Assembly (NCBI GenBank): GCA_963724625.1
Contig: CAVRVO010000002.1
Span: 16,926 to 80,925 of the forward strand
Origin: DATBVX01 sp963724625
GTDB taxonomy: Bacteria > Pseudomonadota > Gammaproteobacteria > Steroidobacterales > Steroidobacteraceae
Reading direction: 5' to 3'
Length of the DNA: 64,000 bases
Positions 53,733 through 62,718 of the stretch are shown one piece after another. The position numbers were made by a program, and so were the translations under genes. Position 1 is the first letter of the stretch, and every line of letters begins with the position of its first letter. Under the pieces are notes generated by a model that was not told the origin of the DNA, made no database searches, and saw only the letters and a list, made by a program, of their open reading frames with translations.

Positions 53733-54644
53733 CTACAGATTCGCTTGCGCGAGGAGCCAGTCGCGCACGACCTGCACCTTGCGCGAGTCCAGTGACTGCT
53801 TTCGATAGACCACGTAGTAGGCGCAATTCGTCTGCTCGACGAAATCGAAGGGCTTGACCAGCCGGCCGGCATCGAGATCACGCTTCACGATGACACTGCG
53901 CGCCAGGGCGACGCCCTGTGCTTCCATGGCGGCCTGAATCGCCAGCACCGAGGAATTCATACGCAAGCCGCGCGTGTGATCGATGTCTGCCATGCCGTGC
54001 GCGAGCAGCCAGCTGCGCCAGGTTGGAAATGACGGGTCGAAGTCACTGGTCGTGTCGTGGATCAGCGTCATTCGCGAGAGCCAGGCCTCACCCGCTCGCT
54101 GTTGCTCCCCAGCCAGTAGTGCCGGGCTGCATATCGGGAAGACTTCTTCATCGAAAAGCTTGTCGGCCTGCAGCCCCGCGTAGCCTCCCAGTCCGTAGCG
54201 CACGCCCACGTCGATTCCTTCGGCCGCGAAATCCACCAGCCGGTCGGTCGTGTCCAGCCGTATGTCGAACAGCGGATGTTTCTCGCGAAAGCTATCGATC
54301 CGCGGCAGCAGCCACTTGGCAGCAAATGACGGCGGCACGGACATCGTCACGAGACGGTCCTCGCCCGAGCCCCGCAACTTGCTGAGCCCGGCGCCGAGCT
54401 GCTGCAACCCATCGCGGATATCGGGATAGGCGTCGCGCGCCTGCGGCGTCAGGGTGACCCCTACTTTCGAGCGCACGAACAGCGCCGCGCCGAGGTAGTC
54501 CTCGAGCGTACGGATCTGCTGGCTGATCGCGGGGGGCGTGACGTTGAGTTCATCCGCGGCCGCGACGAAGCTCAAGTGGCGCGCGGCGGCCTCGAATGCG
54601 CGCAGCGCGTTCAAGTGCACGAGCTTGTGATGTTGCGTGGACAT
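53733..54644 (-). CDS. LysR-family transcriptional regulator, GcvA-like
   Basis: A 303-residue protein. The HTH is LNALRAFEAAARHLSFVAAA and DELNVTPPAISQQIRTLEDY; the effector domain contains VTMSVPPSFAAKWLLPRIDS and IDVGVRYGLGGYAGLQADKL. The N-terminal HLNALRAFEAAARHLSF is the GcvA-type signature. The target is unknown. It is divergent from the broken protease gene and followed 190 bases later by the F420-type reductase, either of which it may control. Confidence 0.92.
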   Translation of the reverse strand: MSTQHHKLVHLNALRAFEAAARHLSFVAAADELNVTPPAISQQIRTLEDYLGAALFVRSKVGVTLTPQARDAYPDIRDGLQQLGAGLSKLRGSGEDRLVTMSVPPSFAAKWLLPRIDSFREKHPLFDIRLDTTDRLVDFAAEGIDVGVRYGLGGYAGLQADKLFDEEVFPICSPALLAGEQQRAGEAWLSRMTLIHDTTSDFDPSFPTWRSWLLAHGMADIDHTRGLRMNSSVLAIQAAMEAQGVALARSVIVKRDLDAGRLVKPFDFVEQTNCAYYVVYRKQSLDSRKVQVVRDWLLAQANL

Positions 54645-54882
54645 TGGTCGTGCTCACCTCCCGCAAAGAGAAAACGAATGGCGCAGGCAGCGCAACGTCG
54701 CCGCGTGCGCGCGACCATCGTGGAGCGATCATGCGCCACCAGTTGAGTTCGCGGCCACTTCCGACATAGTTTTTCTTATCAACGGCGACAGAAATACGCG
54801 GTTGCTGCTGACGGACGGCCGACCGCAGGAAGGCAGCGAAGGAGCGAGTCCTTTTACGGGACGGCGAAATTTCCGCCAGATT

Positions 54883-55702
54883 GCCGACACAGCCAACCTC
54901 GACTTCACGCGCTCCCGCGTCACGCCGCGCTCGGCGATCACCGCCAACCCTACAAGGCGGCGGGCAAGCTGTTCTTCACCGAGCCCGGCGTGGGCGATTT
55001 TCAGTGCTCGGCCTCGATCATCAGGAATCGCGTCATTGTGACCGCCGCACACTGCCTGTTCGACCCCGTGGCCAAGCGCTTCTTTACGAACTGGCTGTTC
55101 ATTCCGGCGTATGACGGCGGCAAGTCGAACCCCGCCGGGTCCCAGACCAGCCGCAGCGCCCCTTTGGCTCGTGGGACTTCCGATTTGTCATCGTGTCGGC
55201 GACCTGGAACAACACCGGCGGCGCGCTGCCGAACAACGGCGACTTCGGCCTGATCGTGCTTCAAGACCAGAGCTTCTCCGGCGGCGCGCCGGTCAGCGTG
55301 AAGACGAAAGTCGGCGCCAGCTTCACCGCCGTCACGAGTAACCTCACCGACACGCACGTGACGATCCTCGGCTATCCGTGCAACTTCGACAGCTGCAATA
55401 TCCTGCAGCGCAACGACTCGAGCGATCACCGTGTGGGGAGCACTGCTGCCGGCAACAACGCGTTCGAGTACGGCAGTGACTTGGCTGGCGGTTCGAGCGG
55501 CGGGCCGTGGGTCCAGAACTTTGGCGATCCGGTCAGCGCCGCGCCGACCGGTGTGCGCAACCTCACGCGCAACGCCGTGGTGGGCGTAACGTCGTACGGT
55601 TTCACCGACCCCAACGTGAAGATCCTCGGCGCCTCGGGCTTCAACGCGGAGTTCACGAGCATGCTCAACACGGCGTGCAGCAACGCGGCTGGCAAGTGCT
55701 GA
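54883..55702 (+). pseudogene. Trypsin-like serine protease (S1), frameshifted, 5' end unclear
   Basis: Joined across frames: ADTANLDFTRSRVTPRSAIT, YKAAGKLFFTEPGVGDFQCS, IIRNRVIVTAAHCLFDPVAK (catalytic histidine), RPFGSWDFRFVIVSATWNNT, NNGDFGLIVLQDQ (aspartate region) and DLAGGSSGGPWVQNFGDPVS (catalytic serine). One base is missing near 54950 and another near 55150. No signal peptide is found upstream. Repaired, it would be an extracellular V8/trypsin-type peptidase with CxxDSC-like disulfides. The last frame (55193-55702) is intact for 170 codons. Confidence 0.75.
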
Positions 55703-55775
55703 AATGGCTTTTCCCAGCGGGTCACCATTGGCCCGCTGGGACTACGAGCGGCTTCGCTGTCTCGACGATATCCGT

Positions 55776-55814
55776 CGCGAGCTCCTCGCCCAGCACCGCA
55801 TGCCGGGTGGCTGA
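55776..55814 (+). repeat. Copied 3' end of the acyl-CoA ligase gene
   Basis: Thirty-nine bases match 52761-52799 (the last 13 codons including TGA) with three differences. It lies between the protease and the TPR gene and has no function of its own. Confidence 0.75.
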
Positions 55815-55968
55815 CACCTGGAGCGAGCCTCATTTGTCCGCATGAGGTGATCGGGTCAACACCTCGTCTTCGCTTCCGCTTTCGGCCAGGAGAAGACGTC
55901 TCGAGCGCGGTTAGAAATTTGCCGAAAGCGGACACTCGAACGCTCGCGCTGAGCGACGCGCTGCCCCG

Positions 55969-57741
55969 TCACTCGGGCAGCTTCATCTTTTTGAGAAATG
56001 CCTTGTAGCGCGGATCGCCGACGAGCCCGCGCATCAGCCGGTCGCCCTTGATCAATGTAACGCCGCTGTCGCGCTGGGCATAGGCGCGTTCGAGCCACTC
56101 GAAGGCAAGATCCGCCTCGCCTCGGAAGGCATGCACTTGGGCGATCTGGTAGGCCGATTCCCCCGCATACTTTTCCTTTAGTGCCGCCAGCGCCGCGTCG
56201 GACTCGCCGCGCCGGCCGAGCGCGTGAAATGCGAGCGGCAATCCTGAGAGCCGCCAACCCTCCTCCGTCTCCTGTTGCATCTCCTGCAGCGCGACATCGG
56301 TCTTGCCCTGCAGGAAGAGAGCCCGCCCGAGCGCGTAGTGCCGGAAGGCTCCGTCGGGATCGAGCTCGAGGGCCTTGCGATACGCAGCCTCGGCCTCCGT
56401 ATCGCGCTCGACTGCCAGGAACACATTGCCGAGGTAGCTGTAGGAGTTCGGCCGCAGCGGATCGCGCTCGATGGCTTTGTTCGCCAGGTCGATCGCTTCA
56501 TTCCAGCGTCCGAGGGTATGCGCCTGGACGCCGGCGAGCCTGAGCACCTCGGCGCTGCCGGGTTCGAGCTCGAGCGCCCTGAGAATGCTTGCGTCCGCGG
56601 CCGCCCAGTCCCAGTCATACTTGCCGTAAATCCAGCCCATTGCCAGATGCGCGTCAGCGAGCTGGGGATCGAGCGCCAGCGCCTTCTCCGCGGCGTCGCG
56701 CGCCCGTCGAAAGCCGTCGGCGGCAGGCACGTAACCGAGGTCGGCCTGCCGCGCGTATGCCAGTGACAGACCCGCCCAGGACGGGGCGTAGCCCGGATCG
56801 CGCTCGAGTGACCGCCGGAAGTACTCGACTGCACGCTCGAGGTCTTTCTGGCCACGCCGCTCGAGAAAGAAACGTCCCTGCAAGGCGAGGTTGTAGGCTT
56901 CCGAATCCACTGGCTTAGAACGCGGCACGGGAGTCGGGCCGAGCAGTGTCAGCTTCAGCGCCTTGACCACTTCGCCTGCAATGTCGTCCTGGACGGCGAA
57001 GATGTCATCGAGCGTGCGGTCGTAGGTCTGCGACCAGAGGTCGTAACCATCCGCCGCTTTGATTAACTGCGCCGTGATGCGGACCCTGTTGCCGGACTTG
57101 CGCACGCTGCCTTCCAGGATGTGCGCGACGTTGAGCTGCCGCGCCACGTCCTTGACGTCGATCTTCTCACCTTTGAACTTGAAGGCCGAGGTGCGCGCGG
57201 CAACCCGTAGATCGGGGATCTTCGCCAGCAGGTTGAGCAGCTCTTCCGACAAGCCGTCCGCGAAGTACTCATTCCCCGTGTCGCCACTTATGTTCACGAA
57301 CGGCAGCACCGCGATGGACTTCGCCGCGGCCTGGACCGGTGCCTCCGCGGACGACGCTCCTGACTCTGCATCTGTTGCGGCTGGAACAGGGGCTGTGCGT
57401 GGAATGAACCGCTCGACGGCCACGACGACGATCGCGACGACGAGCAGTCCGACGACGATGAGGTCGAGCTTGCGGGCCGTCTCTCCTGTGATCGAGGCGT
57501 TGCGCTCCACCTCGTGCTCGCGCTTCAAGCCCTCCGGTGTCAGCTCGTACACCCAGGAGAAAATGAGCGCCGGCACGAAACCGAGCACGAGCGCGGCGAA
57601 CAGGAGCTTGTTGCTCCAGGCCGGCAGGCCGAGCAGGCCGAAGAGCAGCTCGCCGACCTGCAGCAGGACCCAGGCTGCGACGAGGTACAGCGCCGCCACG
57701 CGCAAGACGTTGCGCCGCTTCAGCTCCGCGATTAAGGACAC
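55969..57741 (-). CDS. Membrane-anchored TolB-N/TPR protein (paralogue of 12709-14472)
   Basis: A 590-residue protein from GTG 57741 after GGGGG (an ATG 7 codons upstream is possible). The start SLIAELKRRNVLRVAALYLV, two membrane segments (WVLLQVGELLFGLLG and KLDLIVVGLLVVAIVVVAV), a TolB-N domain (SIAVLPFVNISGDTGNEYFA, ADGLSEELLNLLAKIPDL, ILEGSVRKSGNRVRITAQL) and seven or so TPRs up to LMRGLVGDPRYKAFLKKMKL. It is intact, unlike its paralogue. The TolB-N part probably sits in the periplasm or cytoplasm as an adaptor; the partner is unknown. Confidence 0.85.
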   Translation of the reverse strand: MSLIAELKRRNVLRVAALYLVAAWVLLQVGELLFGLLGLPAWSNKLLFAALVLGFVPALIFSWVYELTPEGLKREHEVERNASITGETARKLDLIVVGLLVVAIVVVAVERFIPRTAPVPAATDAESGASSAEAPVQAAAKSIAVLPFVNISGDTGNEYFADGLSEELLNLLAKIPDLRVAARTSAFKFKGEKIDVKDVARQLNVAHILEGSVRKSGNRVRITAQLIKAADGYDLWSQTYDRTLDDIFAVQDDIAGEVVKALKLTLLGPTPVPRSKPVDSEAYNLALQGRFFLERRGQKDLERAVEYFRRSLERDPGYAPSWAGLSLAYARQADLGYVPAADGFRRARDAAEKALALDPQLADAHLAMGWIYGKYDWDWAAADASILRALELEPGSAEVLRLAGVQAHTLGRWNEAIDLANKAIERDPLRPNSYSYLGNVFLAVERDTEAEAAYRKALELDPDGAFRHYALGRALFLQGKTDVALQEMQQETEEGWRLSGLPLAFHALGRRGESDAALAALKEKYAGESAYQIAQVHAFRGEADLAFEWLERAYAQRDSGVTLIKGDRLMRGLVGDPRYKAFLKKMKLPE

Positions 57742-57983
57742 CCGGCCCCCAAGTTCCCACATCCGTAGCCAATACTACGTGAGCGTCCGTGCGGGATCAT
57801 CCGAATGTCCGCTTTCCTAAACCGCGACCGTCTCCGAGGGGTCGATAGCGGACCCGGCGGTTCGTGCCGAGGCCTTAGTAAGACACGTTCGATCTCGCAG
57901 CAGCCAGCGTGCGCATTGCGAAATTCCGGAGACTCGAACTTCTTCACGCTTTGGCGCCAGCCCATCCCATAGGCTTCGCACCT

Positions 57984-58655
57984 ATGACCGAGCGCTATAC
58001 CCTTCCGGATCAGCTTACGACGGAGCGGGAGTTCATGCCCGCGCACTGCTGGTGGCGATTCACGGCCAACTTCAACGTGTCGTCTACGCAGTACGTGCCG
58101 GCGATCTGCATGCACGACGGGAAGGCCGAGGGCGTGATGATGCGCTGGGGCCTGATTCCCGCCACCGCCGAGGGCCAGGCAAGTGACAGCGACGCCGCGT
58201 CGGTCGATATCGAGCACATCGAGCACCACCAGGACTATCGCGGGCCCTGGACGAATAACCAGCGCTGCATCCTGCCCGCCGCTGGCTTCTACGCTTGGCA
58301 GCTGACGCCGGAGAAATTCAGGCGACCGTTCTTCATCCGCTTAGCTGCCCGATCGGTATTCGCGATCGCCGCGGTGTGGGATCGTTCGGAAGGGGATGAC
58401 GGAGACATCATCCAGAGCTGCGCGCTCATCACGCTGACTGCGAACGCGCTCGTCGCGGGCATCGACAATGTCGGGCGGCGCATGCCCGCGATCCTCCGCC
58501 GCAGGGATTACACCACCTGGCTCACCGCGACGCCTGAGCAGGCGCGCGGTCTTCTGGTTCCCTATCCTGCCGAACGGATGGAGGCACACGCCGTCAGCCC
58601 ACGCATCAATTCCCGCAAGCACAACGACGCCGCGCTGCTTCGCCCAGTTTCCTGA
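57984..58655 (+). CDS. SRAP-domain protein lacking catalytic residues
   Basis: A 223-residue protein from ATG 57984. The fold of YedK/HMCES is clear: ERYTLPDQLTTEREFMPAHC, FNVSSTQYVPAICMHDGKAE, MMRWGLIPATAEGQASDSDA, NNQRCILPAAGFYAWQLTPE, FFIRLAARSVFAIAAVWDRS, NVGRRMPAILRRRDYTTWLT and VSPRINSRKHNDAALLRPVS. Canonical SRAP enzymes begin Met-Cys and use that cysteine to trap abasic DNA; here position 2 is threonine. The glutamate of GFYEW is alanine and the histidine before RMPxIL is glycine. It is probably a non-catalytic DNA binder or a distinct subfamily. Confidence 0.85.
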   Translation: MTERYTLPDQLTTEREFMPAHCWWRFTANFNVSSTQYVPAICMHDGKAEGVMMRWGLIPATAEGQASDSDAASVDIEHIEHHQDYRGPWTNNQRCILPAAGFYAWQLTPEKFRRPFFIRLAARSVFAIAAVWDRSEGDDGDIIQSCALITLTANALVAGIDNVGRRMPAILRRRDYTTWLTATPEQARGLLVPYPAERMEAHAVSPRINSRKHNDAALLRPVS

Positions 58656-58844
58656 CCAAGGTCCACGCTTAACCTGCACTTCGAAACTGGGTCGAGAGCT
58701 GACCGCCGCGAGCCCGGTCAGAAGTTTCCCGCAAGCGGACGCTAGGCGGATCTAAGTTCAGCAGTGTCGAGCTGGCTCGGAGCCGGTGAATATTCCCATC
58801 TGGACCTCGGAAAAACGAGTCTTCTAACCCGGTCGCAGCCAGCG

Positions 58845-59192
58845 TCAGACCCATTCGGCCGGGGTCCGCATGACCTCGCGACAAATCTTTCGTGTCCGCT
58901 CGACGCACTGGCCAGCTTCACCGTTTAGGCGTGTGAACAAGTGTTCATCGAGCGCTGTCAACACCGCGCCGTCATCCGCCTCATCGTTGAGCCACCCAAG
59001 GGCATCAAGTACGACGGCGCGTCCGATTTCGAGTCGTCCGCGCCGGCTCGGATCCAATTCTCCAAGCAACTGCTGCGAAAGAATCACGGCAGCCCGCTTC
59101 AGCAGTTCGCGCACTTGGGCTGACTGCTTAACGTTGATTGAGTACGTCACGTCCGTGTCCCCAAAAATCACATGTGCCGAAAGATGATCCAT
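58845..59192 (-). CDS. Hypothetical protein
   Basis: A 115-residue protein with a helical middle (SAQVRELLKRAAVILSQQLL) and an acidic segment (WLNDEADDGAVLTALDEHLF). It has no signal peptide, membrane segment or recognised domain. The ATG at 59192 lies 45 bases from the terminator at 59238-59267. The coding look (no stops, plausible amino-acid use) is the only support. Confidence 0.45.
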   Translation of the reverse strand: MDHLSAHVIFGDTDVTYSINVKQSAQVRELLKRAAVILSQQLLGELDPSRRGRLEIGRAVVLDALGWLNDEADDGAVLTALDEHLFTRLNGEAGQCVERTRKICREVMRTPAEWV

Positions 59193-59237
59193 TCACGGCG
59201 CTGCGGCCAACAGCCCGCCCGCGCTACGCAGAAACAC

Positions 59238-59267
59238 AAAGGCCCCGACATCGCTGCCGGGGCCTTT
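59238..59267. terminator. Bidirectional terminator hairpin
   Basis: AAAGGCCCCG (59238-59247) pairs with CGGGGCCTTT (59258-59267) around a 10-base loop, with T/A tracts on either side. It is positioned after the PEP-CTERM remnant on the minus strand. Confidence 0.75.
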
Positions 59268-59298
59268 GTTGTTCGCGTATTTGTTCTTGTCGGAGACT

Positions 59299-59418
59299 CT
59301 ACGCGAAGAGCCTAGCTTTTCGGAGGCGCGTCAGTCCCAGGGCCGCGAGACCCAGACCGAAGAGTGCAAGGGTGCCGGGCTCGGGAACGGAACTTGGTGG
59401 GACGGGGACGGAAATCTC
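59299..59418 (-). pseudogene. PEP-CTERM sorting tail, remnant of an exported protein
   Basis: Minus-strand codons give VPEPGTLALFGLGLAALGL then TRLRKARLFA and a stop at 59299. That is a textbook PEP-CTERM signal: V-P-E-P motif, a 15-20 residue hydrophobic helix, and a basic cluster. Exosortase would cleave and anchor such proteins. Directly before it (EISVPVPPSS) is an in-frame TGA at 59419-59421, so the protein body is missing or shifted away; no upstream frame shows a matching domain. It implies that the genome has an exosortase/EPS system. Confidence 0.75.
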
Positions 59419-59450
59419 TCATGAGTGAGAGGCAGTCGGATGGCGGCCCC

Positions 59451-59476
59451 GAGCATGGCGCGACCATGCCGAAGCG
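59451..59476. repeat. Hairpin repeat, first copy
   Basis: Twenty-six bases containing GCATGG-N5-CCATGC, followed by CGAAGCG. A second copy with one difference lies at 59904-59929. Both are in non-coding sequence around the PEP-CTERM remnant. Confidence 0.6.
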
Positions 59477-60105
59477 CACGGCTGGATGCTCGGCGCAAAA
59501 TCGGGCGCGAGTAGGTAGATATACGAAGCGCCAGCAGCAACACTTCGGCGCATACTATATGCAGCTGGCGTTCTCGGTTTGCTGTGGCGGTAGCACGCGA
59601 GACACAGCAAGGGCCGGCGAGCACGCAGCCTGACGCGCGCTCGGACCGACACCGCGAAGCCCTCAGAGTAGGGCTTGCCTTACTTGCCGTCGGAGACATT
59701 AAAAACCGTCCCACTGCAAGGCAAGGTACGGCATGGAAGCACGGCATTGGAGACCGCTAAGCAAGGAGGCCGCTAAGCCCTCGCATCGCAAGGCGTCGGG
59801 GGCTTTTCTTGTCTCATCGGCGCAGACTTCCACCAGCAATCCAGAATCCGCCCGCGCTTCGAGCGCAGACCACAGCGACTAAGTGAAACCTGATCGCGTC
59901 GCGGAGCATGGCGCCACCATGCCGAAGCGTGCGCCGTGACGCACACCGCGAATCGGCGCGAATGGCGAGATTCTCACGCGTTCCGGCAATCGGATGGCAG
60001 GCGATCTGTGCTTTCCCTTAACGGCCTGCGGAAAGTGCGAATGGCAAGTGGCACTGTCTGTGAAAGTATTGATTGAGCGTGGGATTCAGGGAAAGGAGGT
60101 TTCAT
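59477..60105. other. Non-coding stretch between the PEP-CTERM remnant and the zinc-ribbon gene
   Basis: No supported gene. It contains a weak hairpin near 59773-59806 (AAGCCC...GGGGCTTTTC) that could be a terminator, and the second hairpin repeat at 59904-59929. Open frames here lack ribosome sites and family resemblance. It may be decayed coding sequence of the PEP-CTERM protein. Confidence 0.4.
59904..59929. repeat. Hairpin repeat, second copy
   Basis: Matches 59451-59476 in 25 of 26 bases; the difference lies in the 5-base loop, so the stem is conserved. Confidence 0.6.
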
Positions 60106-60600
60106 GTGGGCGCGCTGCTGATGATTGGCGGCCTTATATGGGTAGCCATTGGCGTTGGGAATTTAGTCAGCATGCTGTGGACGACCCCAAACCAGGAGAC
60201 TTTGTTCGGGATAGGCCCAATGTTCAGTGTGCTGCTTTTCGTGTTGCCGGGCCTGGTGGTAGCCGGAATCGGCTGGGGAATATCTGCTAAGCGCGCGAGA
60301 GAACAGCCAAGCACGGAAGCAGCCTCCAGCCAAGACAACAAGAAATGCCCTTTCTGTTCGGAGCTCATCGACTACGATGCGATTGTTTGTCCCCGCTGCG
60401 ATTACGACCAGCCAAACACGGAGCCACCTTTCTCACAAGAACGATTCGAGGGTTGGCTGCGCTCGCAGTCGCCTCCGATCGCTAGCCCGACCGCCGGCGA
60501 AGGACACGAACTAACGTTCGTGGTGAACGACACAGGGCGTGTGTCGGCCAAGGTTCACACCTCGCCGGAATTGCGCCGCGGCGTGAGCGTCGGCCGCTAG
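60106..60600 (+). CDS. Two-TM protein with a zinc ribbon
   Basis: A 164-residue protein. AAAGGAGG ends six bases before GTG 60106, which decides that start over an ATG two bases upstream in another frame. Two membrane helices (ALLMIGGLIWVAIGVGNLV and FSVLLFVLPGLVVAGIGWGI) are followed by a zinc ribbon CPFCSELIDYDAIVCPRC and a polar C-terminus. The ribbon would be cytosolic. The family is unassigned; such double-glycine zinc-ribbon membrane proteins are common and uncharacterised. Confidence 0.7.
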   Translation: MGALLMIGGLIWVAIGVGNLVSMLWTTPNQETLFGIGPMFSVLLFVLPGLVVAGIGWGISAKRAREQPSTEAASSQDNKKCPFCSELIDYDAIVCPRCDYDQPNTEPPFSQERFEGWLRSQSPPIASPTAGEGHELTFVVNDTGRVSAKVHTSPELRRGVSVGR

Positions 60601-60920
60601 AGCAGCATCGCCAACGCCGCCTACCAAGGAGACCAGATCGAGGTTGGCCCCGGACTCTATGGCGATCTCAACGGGATGCGGACTTGGATGACCCCGGTGA
60701 AGAACAGTCCGCGAAAGTTAACGCGAAGGCCGTCATCGCAGTCCCCAAAGCCCTCGGCATCTATTCGCAGAATGGCATGGCGGCCGCAACCATACGTTTC
60801 TCACTGCCTGTAGTTGACACGCCGCAGCTGGTATCGATTTTAAGCATTGTTCTTCTCACTCAACCAGGCATCACTTTCAGCCGCCCGAATTGGCGGCTTC
60901 GCAATGCAGGAGGATCTGTT

Positions 60921-61993
60921 ATGAACGCACAGCAATGGAAAAAAGCTGCGCACAGGCAACCGCTTCTGACTCTGGTGAGGACGACAGTCGTACTCGTCTC
61001 ATTGCTTGCAGCTCCCCTGAGGAGCGAGGCATCGGAAGCGGGAGATCTCGATACGAGCTTCGGCGTAAATGGATTTGCGATCACAGACTTCGGCGGCACC
61101 GATCGCGCGGCCGCGATGGCCATGCAACAGAACGGCCGGATTGTCGCGGCCGGTCGTGCCGAACTTCCCAACCGGCCCCGCGATGTGGCGATAGCCCGAT
61201 ACACAGCAGATGGCATGCTCGATCCGCACTTCGGCGAGCACGGCAAGACAATGACTTCGCGCTTGCACGCTACCTGCCGAGCGGAGACCTCGACAGACAT
61301 TCGGAACCGAGGGTAAGGTGCGGACGGATCTCGGGGGCAGCTTCGATTCGGCAAGAGCCGTGGTCGTGGGGCCTAGTGGAAAGACTGTGGCAGTGGGAAT
61401 GGCCATAGCCATACGCGGCAGCCCTGTCTTTGCGATTGCGCGCTACCACTCGAACGGAAAATTGGACCAGAGTTTCAGTGACGATGGCAGGACCACTACG
61501 CAGTTTGCGGTCGACGACCGGGCTACGGCCGTGGTCCTGCAGCGAAGGAAAATTGTCGTGGCGGGGTGGTCTCAGGACGGCGGACTGCAGGCGATTGCAC
61601 TCGCTCGCTATCGGGATAACGGCCTTCTTGATACAGATTTCGGCTCGATGGGCAAAGTGCGCACTGCATTGAGCCGTAGCGTGCTCGCGAATGCAGTGGC
61701 CGTGGAGCCAGACGGCAAGATCATTGTAGGTGGCGGATTGTTCGAATTTGTTGTGGCGCGCTAATCTGAGCAGCGGGTCACTGGACCCCGGTTTTGGAGA
61801 GGGCGGGTTGGCGACCGCGCTTGAGTCCGCGGGCGGAAATCCGATGATCACTGGAATGGCGATACAGCCTGGCACCGGGCGGCTCGTGGTCGCTGGTTTC
61901 GCGTCTACCGGCGCCAACAATGATTTCACCCTGGCCCGCTTCCATCTACACGCGGAGGGAAGCGAACAACTCGATCGCAGCATCAATGACTGA
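60921..61993 (+). pseudogene. Exported delta-60 repeat protein, frameshifted
   Basis: From ATG 60921 with GGAGG 10 bases upstream and a Sec-type leader (TLVRTTVVLVSLLAAPLRSE). Delta-60 repeats follow: GDLDTSFGVNGFAITDFGG, RAAAMAMQQNGRIVAAGRAE, VAIARYTADGMLDPHFGEHG. The frame breaks near 61250, where part of a repeat also seems lost. It resumes at FGTEGKVRTDLGGSF, breaks again near 61752 (FEFVVAR then a stop), and resumes as LSSGSLDPGFGEGG to the end. Such repeats form extracellular propeller-like domains. It is non-functional as read. Confidence 0.75.
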
Positions 61994-62103
61994 GCACGCG
62001 GAGGGCGTGTCGAGATTACTACGCACGCTGCGTAATAGTGCTGTTTGCGCTGTTGGCCACAAGCGGCCTCGTAGAGCGTGACTATTTCTCAGCCCACTCT
62101 CGA

Positions 62104-62718
62104 TTAGCGGGTCTGCCGGACGAAATACTCGTCTGCCCTGATGTGCAGGGGAGAGCGCGTGAAATCGGCCTCCCCCGTCACAAACATGTCTTCGACGCTG
62201 TCGGGACCACTGCTGCCTCCGTACGTGGCCATGCCGGTCCAGGTGATGTGCGCGGCGCGGGGCGACTGCTCGCCGCGGCTGATCGCGACGACCTGGGCGT
62301 TGCTCGTGGTTCCCGTGGTGTAGAAGAAGTGCGGCGAGTGGCGCTCGATGACACGACCCCGGAAGGGCGTCAGATAGAGCTTGTTCACCATGAACCAGGT
62401 TTGCTCGATGGGGTCGCCGCCGTTCCTATGATCCCTCACCGTCACCGCCGCCAAGTGTCCAACGACGAGGACCCAGTTCCGGTCTAGGTCGGGGCTGCGG
62501 TAAAGCCACTCGGCGTCGGCCTGCTGCTGAGGCGTGACGTTGGCCAAACCGTACCAGACCCGATCCACCGGGCAGCCGACCGCGCCCGCCGGCCGCACGC
62601 AGTTCACCGACTGCGGCGGCAGCGGTTCGACATACAGTGCGCTCCCGGAGGAGTCCTTATAGACGGTGGCGACGAAGTCGCTGACCGGCGCAGGACCCTC
62701 AGGACCCTGTGTGAGCAC
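62104..62718 (-). CDS. Hypothetical protein
   Basis: A 204-residue protein with no signal peptide at its present start (LTQGPEGPAPVSDFVATVYK), so the true start may lie elsewhere. Features include PQSVNCVRPAGAVGCPVDRV with two cysteines, VWYGLANVTPQQQADAEWLY and FFYTTGTTSNAQVVAISRGE. I do not recognise a family. The coding appearance is good across its whole length. Confidence 0.5.
   Translation of the reverse strand: MLTQGPEGPAPVSDFVATVYKDSSGSALYVEPLPPQSVNCVRPAGAVGCPVDRVWYGLANVTPQQQADAEWLYRSPDLDRNWVLVVGHLAAVTVRDHRNGGDPIEQTWFMVNKLYLTPFRGRVIERHSPHFFYTTGTTSNAQVVAISRGEQSPRAAHITWTGMATYGGSSGPDSVEDMFVTGEADFTRSPLHIRADEYFVRQTR

Noticed and set aside
59331..59747. 138-codon minus-strand frame covering the PEP-CTERM region
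   Set aside because: It reads the region in the wrong frame; the sorting signal VPEPGTLAL is in a different frame, and this one has no recognisable content.
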